Source of the DNA: an archaeon
GTDB lineage: Archaea; Thermoproteota; Bathyarchaeia; TCS64
Assembly (NCBI GenBank): GCA_020444005.1
Contig: JAHLLU010000069.1
Span: 1-8,769 of the forward strand
DNA length: 8,769 nt
Direction of reading: 5' to 3'
The translations under genes and the position numbers were made by a program. Numbering within the stretch: the first letter of the stretch is position 1; each line of letters begins with the position of its first letter. Positions 1-5,899 of this stretch are shown piece by piece. The notes under the pieces were generated by a model that saw nothing but the letters and a program-made list of their open reading frames with translations, was not told the origin of the DNA and searched no databases.

Positions 1-319
1 ACTGCCCGATATCCACCTCTCCGCTGCCAGCGGACTTTATGCCATGACCCGAGCCTCCTCCCGCGACACTGATGTAAGTAAAAGGATATTTCTCCATGAA
101 CAGATTCGCGCATTCTTGTGTAATAGGGAGTAGAGTGCTTGACCCGGCAACCGTGAGGTCTCCTGTTGGTACGGTGTCTCCACCTCCACTAGTTATCTGT
201 TCTCTTAGATCATTGATTACTCCATTATATCTTAAAGGTCCGGCTAGTAGAAGGCCAATAATAACTCCAATCCCCAGAAATAGGTAGGTGGTTTGTTTTT
301 TCCTCCTTCTTGACCTCAA
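1..319 (-). CDS. pstS: Phosphate ABC transporter substrate-binding protein PstS, N-terminal part (3' end beyond window)
   Basis: This is the extracytoplasmic phosphate-binding component of the Pst high-affinity phosphate importer. About 106 residues are visible, and the gene runs off the left edge. The N terminus is strongly basic (RSRRRKK, residues 2-8), followed by a hydrophobic segment at about residues 11-28, which fits a signal or membrane anchor; no clear lipobox cysteine is seen. A Gly/Thr-rich linker leads into the diagnostic PBP-like segment: LTVAGSSTLLPIT at about 55-67, where AGSST is the phosphate-binding loop of the family, and then a GGGSGHGIKSAGSGEVDIGQ segment at about 87-106. 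The start is TTG at 319-317. An in-frame TAG lies a few codons upstream and no ATG or GTG lies between, so TTG is the only credible start; GGGG six bases before it is a weak ribosome site. It is divergent from the PhoU-like regulator, the usual partner of Pst. The family call is firm; the start is less so. Confidence 0.88.
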   Translation of the reverse strand, partial: MRSRRRKKQTTYLFLGIGVIIGLLLAGPLRYNGVINDLREQITSGGGDTVPTGDLTVAGSSTLLPITQECANLFMEKYPFTYISVAGGGSGHGIKSAGSGEVDIGQ

Positions 320-369
320 TTTGTTCCCCGTTATTTCCCTAACCTAACATCATTGAATAAATAAATTCC

Positions 370-431
370 CTATATAGTATAAAGCTACACGCAACCTCTC
401 TATTGTCTTCCTATTTCTATATAGTATATAG
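370..431. repeat. Two copies of a palindromic CTATATAGTATAWAG element
   Basis: CTATATAGTATATAG at 417-431 is a perfect 7-bp inverted repeat around a central G. A second copy at 370-384, CTATATAGTATAAAG, differs at one arm position. The shared 12-mer starts 47 bp apart in the two copies. The palindromic shape, duplication and position between two divergent phosphate genes suggest operators. AT-rich composition raises the chance of accidental palindromes, and the left copy could also serve as the pstS TATA box. Confidence 0.55.
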
Positions 432-448
432 AATGTGGGGGCTGTTTG

Positions 449-471
449 AATATATTTTCGATAAATATATT
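449..471. promoter_or_regulatory. Inverted repeat overlapping the TATA region of the PhoU-like gene
   Basis: AATATATTT (449-457) and AAATATATT (463-471) are exact 9-bp inverted arms around the 5-bp spacer TCGAT. The right arm lies inside the best TATA candidate of the PhoU-like gene, so a bound regulator would block TBP. The dimeric AbrB-type domain of the adjacent gene is an obvious candidate ligand, but this is inference. Confidence 0.45.
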
Positions 472-507
472 TACATCTAACGGATTATGGGGCGTAGGTA
501 ATCTACA

Positions 508-1557
508 TTGTCATCAATTCCGGGAGAAGAGCTAAGAAAAGTACAGGTAACCGGAGGCTCAACCTTCATAATATCCTTACCAAAAGCCTGGGTAGAACAA
601 ATGGGGCTACAGCGAGGTAGTGTAGTTAGAATCATGCAGAAAGATGATCTCACTTTATGCTTGACCCCTGAAGGTGCAGAAACTACAGATACACAGAAAA
701 AAGTAATCATCAACCCGACTCAAGAAGATACACCCGAGAGTATTGTACGACGCGTGGTTTCCGCGTACCTTATGGGTTATAATATAATTCAACTCAGAAG
801 CAATCAAGAGAGACTAGACAGTAGCCAAAGATTTAACGTCAAAGACTTTACACGCAAGAAACTCGTGGGAACCGAAATACTAGCTGATCTCCCTCAAGAC
901 CTTACACTACAGGTACTTCTCAGCTACGCAGAACTCAGCGTAAAAGACGCATTACGACGAATGAGTGTAATAGCCGCAAGCATGCACAGAGACGCAATAA
1001 TCGCGCTTGGTACTGATGACGTGAATCTAGCACGCGAAATCGTAGCAATGGACGATGAAGTAGACCGATTCAACCTATACATCATACGGCTCCTCAAAGT
1101 AGCAGTAGTAGATGGGCACATTCTGAAAGAGAGCGGATTAAAATCACCAAGAGAATGCCTAGGCTATAGGTTAATCACAAAATCTGTTGAGCGTATGGCA
1201 GACCACGCAGTAAACATCGCACATAACAGACTCGAACTCACACTAAGCATCGTAGACAGCGAGTTACTCTCTGAGCTCAAGAAGCTAAGTGAGTTCGCCC
1301 TAGAGATATTTGAGACCGCAATGGAAGCGGTTTTCGATGAAAACTACGCTGAGGCTGACGCTGTACTTGATATGGCTCAACAGACACGAAACATGGAAGC
1401 CGAGATACTCCACCTTATTGTCAAGCATGCACCTCCAGAAGAGGTACCAGCACTCAGATTGATCGTCGAAAGCATCCTCAGAACCGCTGAATATGGAGCA
1501 GACATCGCTGAGACCGTCCTAAACATGACAGTAAAAGACGCGGTACGCGAAGCCTAA
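508..1557 (+). CDS. PhoU-family phosphate uptake regulator with N-terminal SpoVT/AbrB DNA-binding domain
   Basis: This cytoplasmic regulator of phosphate uptake is 349 aa long and of the archaeal AbrB-PhoU fusion type. Residues about 8-55 form the swapped-hairpin AbrB domain (RKVQVTGGSTFIISLPKAW, then LQRGSVVRI). Residues about 125-345 form a long helical PhoU region with the metal-binding ExxxD signature twice: E228-D232 (ERMAD) and E328-D332 (EYGAD). The DDEVDRF stretch at 182-188 is also PhoU-like. Bacterial PhoU lacks the DNA-binding part and acts through PhoR; the fusion is expected to bind DNA directly, which suggests phosphate-responsive control of the divergent pstS and of itself. The start is TTG at 508; the nearby upstream ATG (487) hits a stop after four codons. 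An SD-like AGGTAAT precedes the start. The family call is very sure; the regulatory targets are inferred from position. Confidence 0.93.
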   Translation: MSSIPGEELRKVQVTGGSTFIISLPKAWVEQMGLQRGSVVRIMQKDDLTLCLTPEGAETTDTQKKVIINPTQEDTPESIVRRVVSAYLMGYNIIQLRSNQERLDSSQRFNVKDFTRKKLVGTEILADLPQDLTLQVLLSYAELSVKDALRRMSVIAASMHRDAIIALGTDDVNLAREIVAMDDEVDRFNLYIIRLLKVAVVDGHILKESGLKSPRECLGYRLITKSVERMADHAVNIAHNRLELTLSIVDSELLSELKKLSEFALEIFETAMEAVFDENYAEADAVLDMAQQTRNMEAEILHLIVKHAPPEEVPALRLIVESILRTAEYGADIAETVLNMTVKDAVREA

Positions 1558-1558
1558 C

Positions 1559-1573
1559 ACTTTCTCTCCCTTT
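1559..1573 (+). terminator. Pyrimidine-rich likely terminator after the PhoU-like gene
   Basis: A T/C-rich run starts right after the stop codon (ACTTTCTCTCCCTTT), without a hairpin. This matches archaeal intrinsic termination on T-rich tracts. The next unit is a tRNA with its own promoter, so termination is expected here. Confidence 0.35.
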
Positions 1574-1578
1574 AGGAA

Positions 1579-1590
1579 CCTTTTTTAAAC
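1579..1590 (+). promoter_or_regulatory. TATA box/BRE of the tRNA-Pro gene
   Basis: CCTTTTTTAAAC, preceded by the purine-rich GGAA, ends 26 bp before the mature tRNA 5' end. This is the archaeal spacing for transcription starting a few bases ahead of the tRNA. Confidence 0.6.
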
Positions 1591-1616
1591 CAGCGAACCA
1601 CGGTGGAATACGCTTT

Positions 1617-1693
1617 GGGGCCGTGGTCAAGCTTGGTACGATTCGCGGTTCGGGTCCGCGAGATCCCCGGTTCGAATCCGGGCGGTCCCACCA
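1617..1693 (+). tRNA. tRNA-Pro (anticodon CGG), CCA encoded, no intron
   Basis: A complete cloverleaf can be folded by hand. The acceptor stem pairs GGGGCCG (1617-1623) with CGGTCCC (1683-1689), including one G-T pair, followed by discriminator A1690 and encoded CCA (1691-1693). The D arm is GTCA...GGTA...CGAT. The anticodon stem pairs CGCGG (1644-1648) with CCGCG (1656-1660) around the loop TTCGGGT, so the anticodon is CGG at 1651-1653 followed by G37, as is typical for tRNA-Pro. The T arm is CCCGG-TTCGAAT-CCGGG (1666-1682). No intron is present at the canonical site. It reads CCG codons. Confidence 0.96.
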
Positions 1694-1701
1694 CTAACCC
1701 G

Positions 1702-1724
1702 ATAAAAAGAAATTAAAGAAAAAA
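1702..1724 (-). terminator. T-rich terminator of the superoxide reductase gene (minus strand)
   Basis: On the minus strand, just past the superoxide reductase stop, the sequence is TTTTTTCTTTAATTTC followed by TTTTTATC. These are consecutive T-runs without a hairpin, as used by archaeal RNA polymerase. On the plus strand the same segment is A-rich, so it would not terminate the tRNA transcript. Confidence 0.5.
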
Positions 1725-1737
1725 TGGTTGTAGAAAT

Positions 1738-2115
1738 TTACTCTACTTTGACGGCCTTGCTACCTTCCCAGAGACCGTGGATATTACAGTAGCTTACAGC
1801 GTTCAGTGTGCCTGACTTGTTTGTCTTGAAGTGGAACGCAGCAGCGCTATGCGTGCTTACTGGGCCCTCACCATGGCTTTCGAAGCTGAATTTTCCTAGA
1901 TCATAGGTGAATTTTCCCTCGTCCGGTGTGAAGTAGACGTGTATCCATCTGATGTGATGCTCTACTGTGTTAGGGTGGGCAATTTCCTTACCCACGGTTA
2001 CGACGACTTTTACCATCTCGTCAGCTTTCACTTTTTCTGGGGCGTCGATTACTGGTACATGTTTCTCGTTTTTCCAGTCGGCTGACTGGATTTTTTCACA
2101 AATTGATTTTGCCAT
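1738..2115 (-). CDS. Superoxide reductase (neelaredoxin-type, 1Fe)
   Basis: This cytoplasmic enzyme reduces superoxide to hydrogen peroxide without making oxygen, usually fed by rubredoxin. It is the antioxidant route of anaerobes. The 125-aa protein has all iron ligands of the class: E17-K18-H19 in NEKHVP (the mobile glutamate, the catalytic lysine and a histidine), H47 in AHPNT, H53 in EHHIRWI, and C110 and H113 in YCNIHG. There is no N-terminal desulforedoxin (second iron) domain, so it is the short 1Fe class. The frame stays open 56 codons further upstream, but that stretch has no family similarity and overlaps the divergent peptidase. ATG at 2115 is the right start: the SD-like GTGAT at 2120-2124 precedes it, and the length matches known archaeal enzymes. 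It appears monocistronic, with its own terminator. No rubredoxin gene is in view. Confidence 0.95.
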   Translation of the reverse strand: MAKSICEKIQSADWKNEKHVPVIDAPEKVKADEMVKVVVTVGKEIAHPNTVEHHIRWIHVYFTPDEGKFTYDLGKFSFESHGEGPVSTHSAAAFHFKTNKSGTLNAVSYCNIHGLWEGSKAVKVE

Positions 2116-2227
2116 TTCTATCACTCTGATCCTCGGCACTGCGCCTAAAAAAGAGAACGTTTTACTGAACCTACACCTTGTTTGAAAAGGGTTAAACGGT
2201 TTAGATACACTTGATTCTTGAATTACT
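2116..2227. promoter_or_regulatory. Divergent promoter region: superoxide reductase / peptidase operon
   Basis: For the leftward superoxide reductase, the minus-strand CTTTTTTAGG at 2144-2153 sits about 26 bp from the SD, giving a very short leader; a second candidate, GTTTAAC at about 2191-2197, gives a longer one. For the rightward peptidase, GGTTTAGATAC at 2198-2208 lies about 25 bp before TTG 2228, which suggests a nearly leaderless transcript. Assignment is by spacing only. Confidence 0.5.
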
Positions 2228-4024
2228 TTGATCTGGCTCACTGATGAAACCAAGTCACTCTTAAAGAAACTTGATTCGGGCATCGATAAGCCCCTTATGC
2301 AGAAGACTTGGAATGAAATGATGGAGATCGCACCAATTCACAGCGGAAGCCCTGAAGAGGAAAAAGCGATCCAGTACATAAAGAAACGCTTGGAAGAGTA
2401 TGGCTTAGAGTGTCGTATACACCGATTCGAAGCATACCTCAGCGAACCCAAGCACAGCAGCCTCAAAATCACTTCACCCCTCGAGATGAAGGTACAGAGC
2501 ACACCCTACAGACAAGTAGGATCTACTGGACCAGAAGGATTCGAGGCAGAGATGATCTACTTGGCTCCTGATGAGATCGGCTACGCTGATTGTAGAGACA
2601 AGATTGTGTTATGTGAGCAGAAGACAAGCGGAGACTGGATGGGGCTCAGAGCCGGTTTCCTCCTCAGACTCCAAGATATGGGCGTTAAAGGCTTGGTGGT
2701 CATCGAACAAGACGACTATATGCCTACTGTTTGCCATCAACGCGCCGATTTCAGCGTCTCCGGAAGCCCCACACCAGAAAACATCAACGACATACAAACC
2801 ATTCCAGCGATTCTCCACATCAGCAACAAAGACGGACAGGCACTAAGAAAACTGGTAAAACAAGGCGGCGTGCAGGCCCATATTGTCTCAGTTGTTGACA
2901 CCGGTTGGAAATCAATTCCCTTACTTGAGACCGAGATCAAGGGTACCGTAGAGCCAGACAAGTTCATAATGGTAAACGCCCACGTAGACACTCCACCCTA
3001 TAGCCCCGGAGTAGTTGACAACCTCTCAGGCAACGTAGCCATCATGGAGGTAGCACGACTACTAAACAAACACAAGGACAAACTCAGACGTAGTGCACGA
3101 TTCGTAATCTGGCCCGGTCACGAGATTGGACGATACAGTGGCTCTACATGGTATAACGATGCATTCTGGCATGACCTACGCCACGGCTGTATCACAAGTT
3201 ACAACATAGACAGCCCCGGAGCAGACGGAGCAACAATGTTCAGAGACATTCAGATCACAGAAGTCATGGATGCGGCACAGGACAGCGTAGTAGCGGTTCA
3301 GGGAAAAGGCGTTGAAAAGTTCAGATGGGCAACACGAGCAGGTGACGGTAGCTTCTGGGGCACAGGTATGCCGCATGTGAGCATAACTACTAGTAGACCA
3401 CCTGAGGACTATGACCCCCATGTGAACTATAGTGGCGGTGGCTGGTGGTGGCATACACCTTACGCCACTATGGACCACGGTGATATTGATATTTTGGAGA
3501 TGGATGTCAAGGCTGAACTTAACTTCGTCACAAGAATGATTAACTGCCCCATACTGCCCTATAGCTTCACCAAATACGCAGAACGCATGCTAGAGATACT
3601 AGAAGAGATACAGGGTAAATCCGAGAAGGTAAGAGCATACTTCAACATTTACCCCGTGATTGAACAAGCCGAGACCTTTGTAGAATTATCAAAGCATCTT
3701 GACTCTGCTATTGAGGAAAAGGGCGAGGGTCTAAGTGAGGACGAGATTAAGCAGTTGAACACGAATCTCATGTGGGTATCAAGACACATCAACCCCATTG
3801 TCCACAGCAACGCTGGACCAAGCGAACAGATGACCATGGAGACATTCGGAGCACTACCCTTCCCAAGGATAGCCGAGATAGTTGATCTAGCAAATATGAC
3901 TCTACACCAGAGCCACGAGTTCAAGCTATTGAAAAACAAGCTTCAGCGGCAACGTAACATCGTTGAGGAAGGCTTCTATCAAGCGAACACTCTCATCCAG
4001 CAGACACTGGCAATGCTAGAATGA
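2228..4024 (+). CDS. M28-family (aminopeptidase-type) zinc metallopeptidase with PA-like insert and variant active site
   Basis: A predicted di-zinc peptidase of 598 aa with no signal peptide, so probably cytoplasmic. The N-terminal helix (about 24-60, SGSPEEEKAIQYIKKRLEEYG) is typical of M28. A PA-like domain follows at about 100-225 (DKIVLCE; GVKGLVVIEQDD). The metal-site motifs are NAHVDTP (H252, D254), GVVDNLSG (bridging D264), GHEIGRYSGSTWY (298-309), NIDSPGADG (D328) and WWWHTPYATMDH (H409). Classical M28 enzymes have Glu-Glu, general base then zinc ligand, where this protein has His298-Glu299; the zinc ligand is kept but the usual base is replaced. I recall M28 relatives with a similar G-H-x-x-G-R-Y-x-G-S-T-W-Y segment, so this may be a subfamily trait. 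About 170 C-terminal residues are helical and not assigned. The start is TTG 2228, since TGA lies three codons upstream. The stop overlaps the next gene's ATG. Substrate unknown. Confidence 0.85.
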   Translation: MIWLTDETKSLLKKLDSGIDKPLMQKTWNEMMEIAPIHSGSPEEEKAIQYIKKRLEEYGLECRIHRFEAYLSEPKHSSLKITSPLEMKVQSTPYRQVGSTGPEGFEAEMIYLAPDEIGYADCRDKIVLCEQKTSGDWMGLRAGFLLRLQDMGVKGLVVIEQDDYMPTVCHQRADFSVSGSPTPENINDIQTIPAILHISNKDGQALRKLVKQGGVQAHIVSVVDTGWKSIPLLETEIKGTVEPDKFIMVNAHVDTPPYSPGVVDNLSGNVAIMEVARLLNKHKDKLRRSARFVIWPGHEIGRYSGSTWYNDAFWHDLRHGCITSYNIDSPGADGATMFRDIQITEVMDAAQDSVVAVQGKGVEKFRWATRAGDGSFWGTGMPHVSITTSRPPEDYDPHVNYSGGGWWWHTPYATMDHGDIDILEMDVKAELNFVTRMINCPILPYSFTKYAERMLEILEEIQGKSEKVRAYFNIYPVIEQAETFVELSKHLDSAIEEKGEGLSEDEIKQLNTNLMWVSRHINPIVHSNAGPSEQMTMETFGALPFPRIAEIVDLANMTLHQSHEFKLLKNKLQRQRNIVEEGFYQANTLIQQTLAMLE

Positions 4025-4881
4025 CCTCTCATCTCTTTCGCCTCGGTTTGATACTGACCTACAGATGTAACGCTGAGTGCAGACACTGTTTTTTCGAGTC
4101 CAGTCCAAGGCGAGAAGAGACCATACCCCTTGAACTAGGTATCAAGGCTATTGATGAGGCTACAAAGCTTGGTGCAGAATGGATTAGTCTCACTGGCGGT
4201 GAACCCTTTCTTGAACCAGTACTTGTATCTGCTTTCATCAAACACGCATCTAAGTCTGGTTTAAAGACCGAGATAGTATCAAACGGGTACTGGGCAACAA
4301 GTGTTCAAAAAGCCACTAGAATCCTTGAGCCCCTCAAAACCCTTGGTCTCGATGCGTTAAACCTCAGCATCGATGATTTCCATCAAGAATACATCCCAAT
4401 AACCAGTGTAAAAAACGCCTACTGGGCTGCACACGGTCTCGGGATCAAAATAATCATAATGACCACCACAACGAAAAACAACAAGATCACACCCGAGACC
4501 ATCCCAGAGCTTCTCGGAGACGAAAAAATACAGGTATTGGGTGGTAATCGAATCCATGACCCACACGCTTTACTGATTGAGACTCCTGTTACGCCTGTTG
4601 GTCGTGGCTTAGATCTAGCTGAACATAATTATACTCTGTTTTCTGAGGTGAAATGCGGTGAGGTTCTTAGAGACATAGGTCTAGGACCAGATGGTATTGT
4701 TTATCCTTGCTGTGGACCGCTTGCATCGAAGATAACCCTTGGGAACATCAATGATAAGCCATTGAAAAAAATACTAGAAGAAGCTGAACAAAACCCATTT
4801 TATGCTTCTATCAGAGAAGGCACGTCTGTATCGGGTGTTTTTACATCAAAATGCCACGCATGCCTCTCTGTACGGGAATAA
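4021..4881 (+). CDS. Radical SAM protein with C-terminal cysteine cluster (SPASM/twitch-like)
   Basis: The product is a 286-aa radical SAM enzyme. The [4Fe-4S] motif CxxxCxxC is C16-C20-C23 in YRCNAECRHC, and the SAM-binding GGEP is at 59-62. A conspicuous LSIDDFHQEYIP segment lies at 115-126. The C-terminal part has C212, C230-C231 and C278-C281 (CHAC). The PDGIVYPCCGP and LGNINDKPLKKIL stretches are what one sees in SPASM or twitch auxiliary-cluster domains that modify peptides or proteins, although the spacing is not the full seven-Cys SPASM pattern. The gene starts at ATG 4021, inside the last codons of the peptidase (ATGA overlap), so the two are translated together and probably work in one pathway. 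The reaction is not predictable from sequence. Alternatives are peptide maturation, cofactor synthesis or tRNA modification; no precursor peptide is seen next to it. Confidence 0.85.
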   Translation: MTSHLFRLGLILTYRCNAECRHCFFESSPRREETIPLELGIKAIDEATKLGAEWISLTGGEPFLEPVLVSAFIKHASKSGLKTEIVSNGYWATSVQKATRILEPLKTLGLDALNLSIDDFHQEYIPITSVKNAYWAAHGLGIKIIIMTTTTKNNKITPETIPELLGDEKIQVLGGNRIHDPHALLIETPVTPVGRGLDLAEHNYTLFSEVKCGEVLRDIGLGPDGIVYPCCGPLASKITLGNINDKPLKKILEEAEQNPFYASIREGTSVSGVFTSKCHACLSVRE

Positions 4882-4985
4882 GATTGGGAAGGAAGCCCTT
4901 TCGGGCTCAATGGCGTTACCCATTAGCTGGGTTACAGAAACAGAGAACCTACGTGAATCTATAACCGCTTGTATGTAGTCAACGC
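4882..4985. other. Convergent intergenic segment with two small hairpins
   Basis: This gap lies between two gene ends. AGCCC-TTTC-GGGCT (4894-4907) is a perfect 5-bp hairpin with a 4-base loop. ACCCA-TTAGC-TGGGT (4918-4932) is a second 5-bp stem that may extend by two more pairs past a T-T mismatch. A purine-rich ACAGAAACAGAGAA tract follows. There is no T-run on the plus strand, so it is not an obvious terminator. It could be a 3' UTR structure or a small RNA; I recognise no family. Confidence 0.35.
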
Positions 4986-5837
4986 CTACACACTACCTTC
5001 AAGACGCCTACGGAGGAAACCAACCTTCCCAAGATAGCTCCCATCAAGAAGATACGCGTCATAATTATCCATATCAACGATTCCTCCCCTGAACAAAGGA
5101 CCCAATAGACTCTCAGGAGACTCGCTGTTAACAGGTAAACCACCAAGCAAATCATTGAACATGGGCATAACTATGAGTTCTGGTGTCCCCTCCTCAAAAC
5201 CATACTCCTCATAGAAGGCGTTCAACGGCTCCTCCTCAGGCTCCAGCTTCACATTATCCTGTGCAAGGAAGGCTCTGGCAAGTGATTCCGGGTCTAGGGT
5301 ACCTCTTATCCACGCTGGCTGGGTAATCCTGATACCAATAGGTGTGCTTAGCATCACTGTTGGGTGGTTATGCGCCATTATCACCGCATCAGCGGTCATT
5401 ATCTCTGGTCTTGGCCAAGCATGCCCATGCATGGCTGCTACCTTGAACTCGTCTCCGAAGATAACTCCCTTTGATGTGTGTAGTGTTACCTGTTCTGGGA
5501 GATACTTCTGGATATTTGCGTCATGGTTTCCACGAGTGACATCAATGTTATCCACAGCCTCCAGCAAGGTCTCGAAGAACAATGGTATCTCGCGTTTCTC
5601 TTGGAAGCTTGTTGATGGCACTCCGTGTTTAACATCACCCAATAATATGAGTCGGTCTGGATGGTATTCCTCTAGGAGGAACATGAGTTCGTTTAGTATT
5701 CTGTTCCACTGGTAAGGTATGTTGATGCCTTGTTTGGCGAGATCATATTCTAGTCCGAGGTGCAGGTCGGCTGCCATTAGTACTCTTTCACCTGACTCTA
5801 CCATGAGTGCTGGGTGTGGAGTGAGTAATTTGATCAA
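4986..5837 (-). CDS. Metallophosphoesterase of the COG1407 (MJ0037 / PdeM-like) family
   Basis: A calcineurin-like phosphoesterase of 283 aa, predicted to be a two-metal phosphodiesterase or nuclease in the cytoplasm. In the numbering of the chosen start, the motifs are DLH (D24, H26), GDVKHG (D68, H71), GNHD (N104, H105), HGH (H137, H139) and HNH (156-158). The C-terminal part (LLGPLFRGG, then AYLLDGSYLGKV) is typical of the archaeal COG1407 branch. Bacterial PdeM of this family is linked to the DNA-ligase/helicase repair cluster, and archaeal members are often described as ICC-like phosphoesterases near Lhr-type helicases; no helicase is visible here. The frame opens at TTG 5885, but TTG 5837 is preferred: GAGG lies 8 bases before it, and a TATA box at about 5872-5884 would start transcription near 5852, inside the longer version. 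The family call is firm; the substrate is unknown. Confidence 0.88.
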   Translation of the reverse strand: MIKLLTPHPALMVESGERVLMAADLHLGLEYDLAKQGINIPYQWNRILNELMFLLEEYHPDRLILLGDVKHGVPSTSFQEKREIPLFFETLLEAVDNIDVTRGNHDANIQKYLPEQVTLHTSKGVIFGDEFKVAAMHGHAWPRPEIMTADAVIMAHNHPTVMLSTPIGIRITQPAWIRGTLDPESLARAFLAQDNVKLEPEEEPLNAFYEEYGFEEGTPELIVMPMFNDLLGGLPVNSESPESLLGPLFRGGIVDMDNYDAYLLDGSYLGKVGFLRRRLEGSV

Positions 5838-5869
5838 ACCTTGTTCCTCGGCTATCCCATTAGGGTATA

Positions 5870-5886
5870 GGTGAAATATATACAAG
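5870..5886. promoter_or_regulatory. Shared symmetric TATA element between phosphoesterase and sugar kinase
   Basis: GTGAAATATATACAAG contains a self-complementary TATATA core that can be read as a TATA box on both strands. Leftward, it fits a start near 5852 and TTG 5837 with an SD. Rightward, it lies 16-25 bp before ATG 5900, close for a leaderless kinase transcript. The only 62 bp between the two starts leave little room for separate promoters. Confidence 0.5.
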
Positions 5887-5899
5887 TGGATATTTGTGT

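Larger units (their letters stand above)
320..507. promoter_or_regulatory. Divergent AT-rich promoter region between pstS and the PhoU-like regulator
   Basis: This 188 bp gap holds no gene. It carries several TATA-like stretches and palindromes. For the rightward gene, ATAAATATATTT at 461-472 lies about 40 bp before the TTG start and would place transcription near 490-495, giving a short leader with the SD-like AGGTAAT at 496-502. For leftward pstS, the TATA-rich strings at about 355-367 and 370-382 are candidates. The palindromes are listed separately. Promoter positions are inferred from archaeal spacing rules only. Confidence 0.65.

Noticed and set aside
96..287. Plus-strand frame of 63 codons
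   Set aside because: It is the antisense shadow of the pstS N-terminal region, whose signal segment and AGSST loop are clearly coding.
1967..2185. Plus-strand frame with hydrophobic residues opposite the superoxide reductase gene
   Set aside because: It is antisense to a gene with all metal ligands present and shows no promoter or SD of its own.
2116..2283. N-terminal extension of the superoxide reductase frame by 56 codons
   Set aside because: The extension has no family similarity, would overlap the divergent peptidase start and would swallow both promoters; ATG 2115 gives the normal length.
3176..3478. Minus-strand cysteine-rich frame of 100 codons
   Set aside because: It is opposite the catalytic region of the M28 peptidase; the composition is a mirror of that coding sequence.
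4882..4985. Possible C/D or H/ACA guide RNA
   Set aside because: No C or D boxes are seen, and no pocketed hairpin with a correctly placed ACA could be folded by hand; only two short stems remain.
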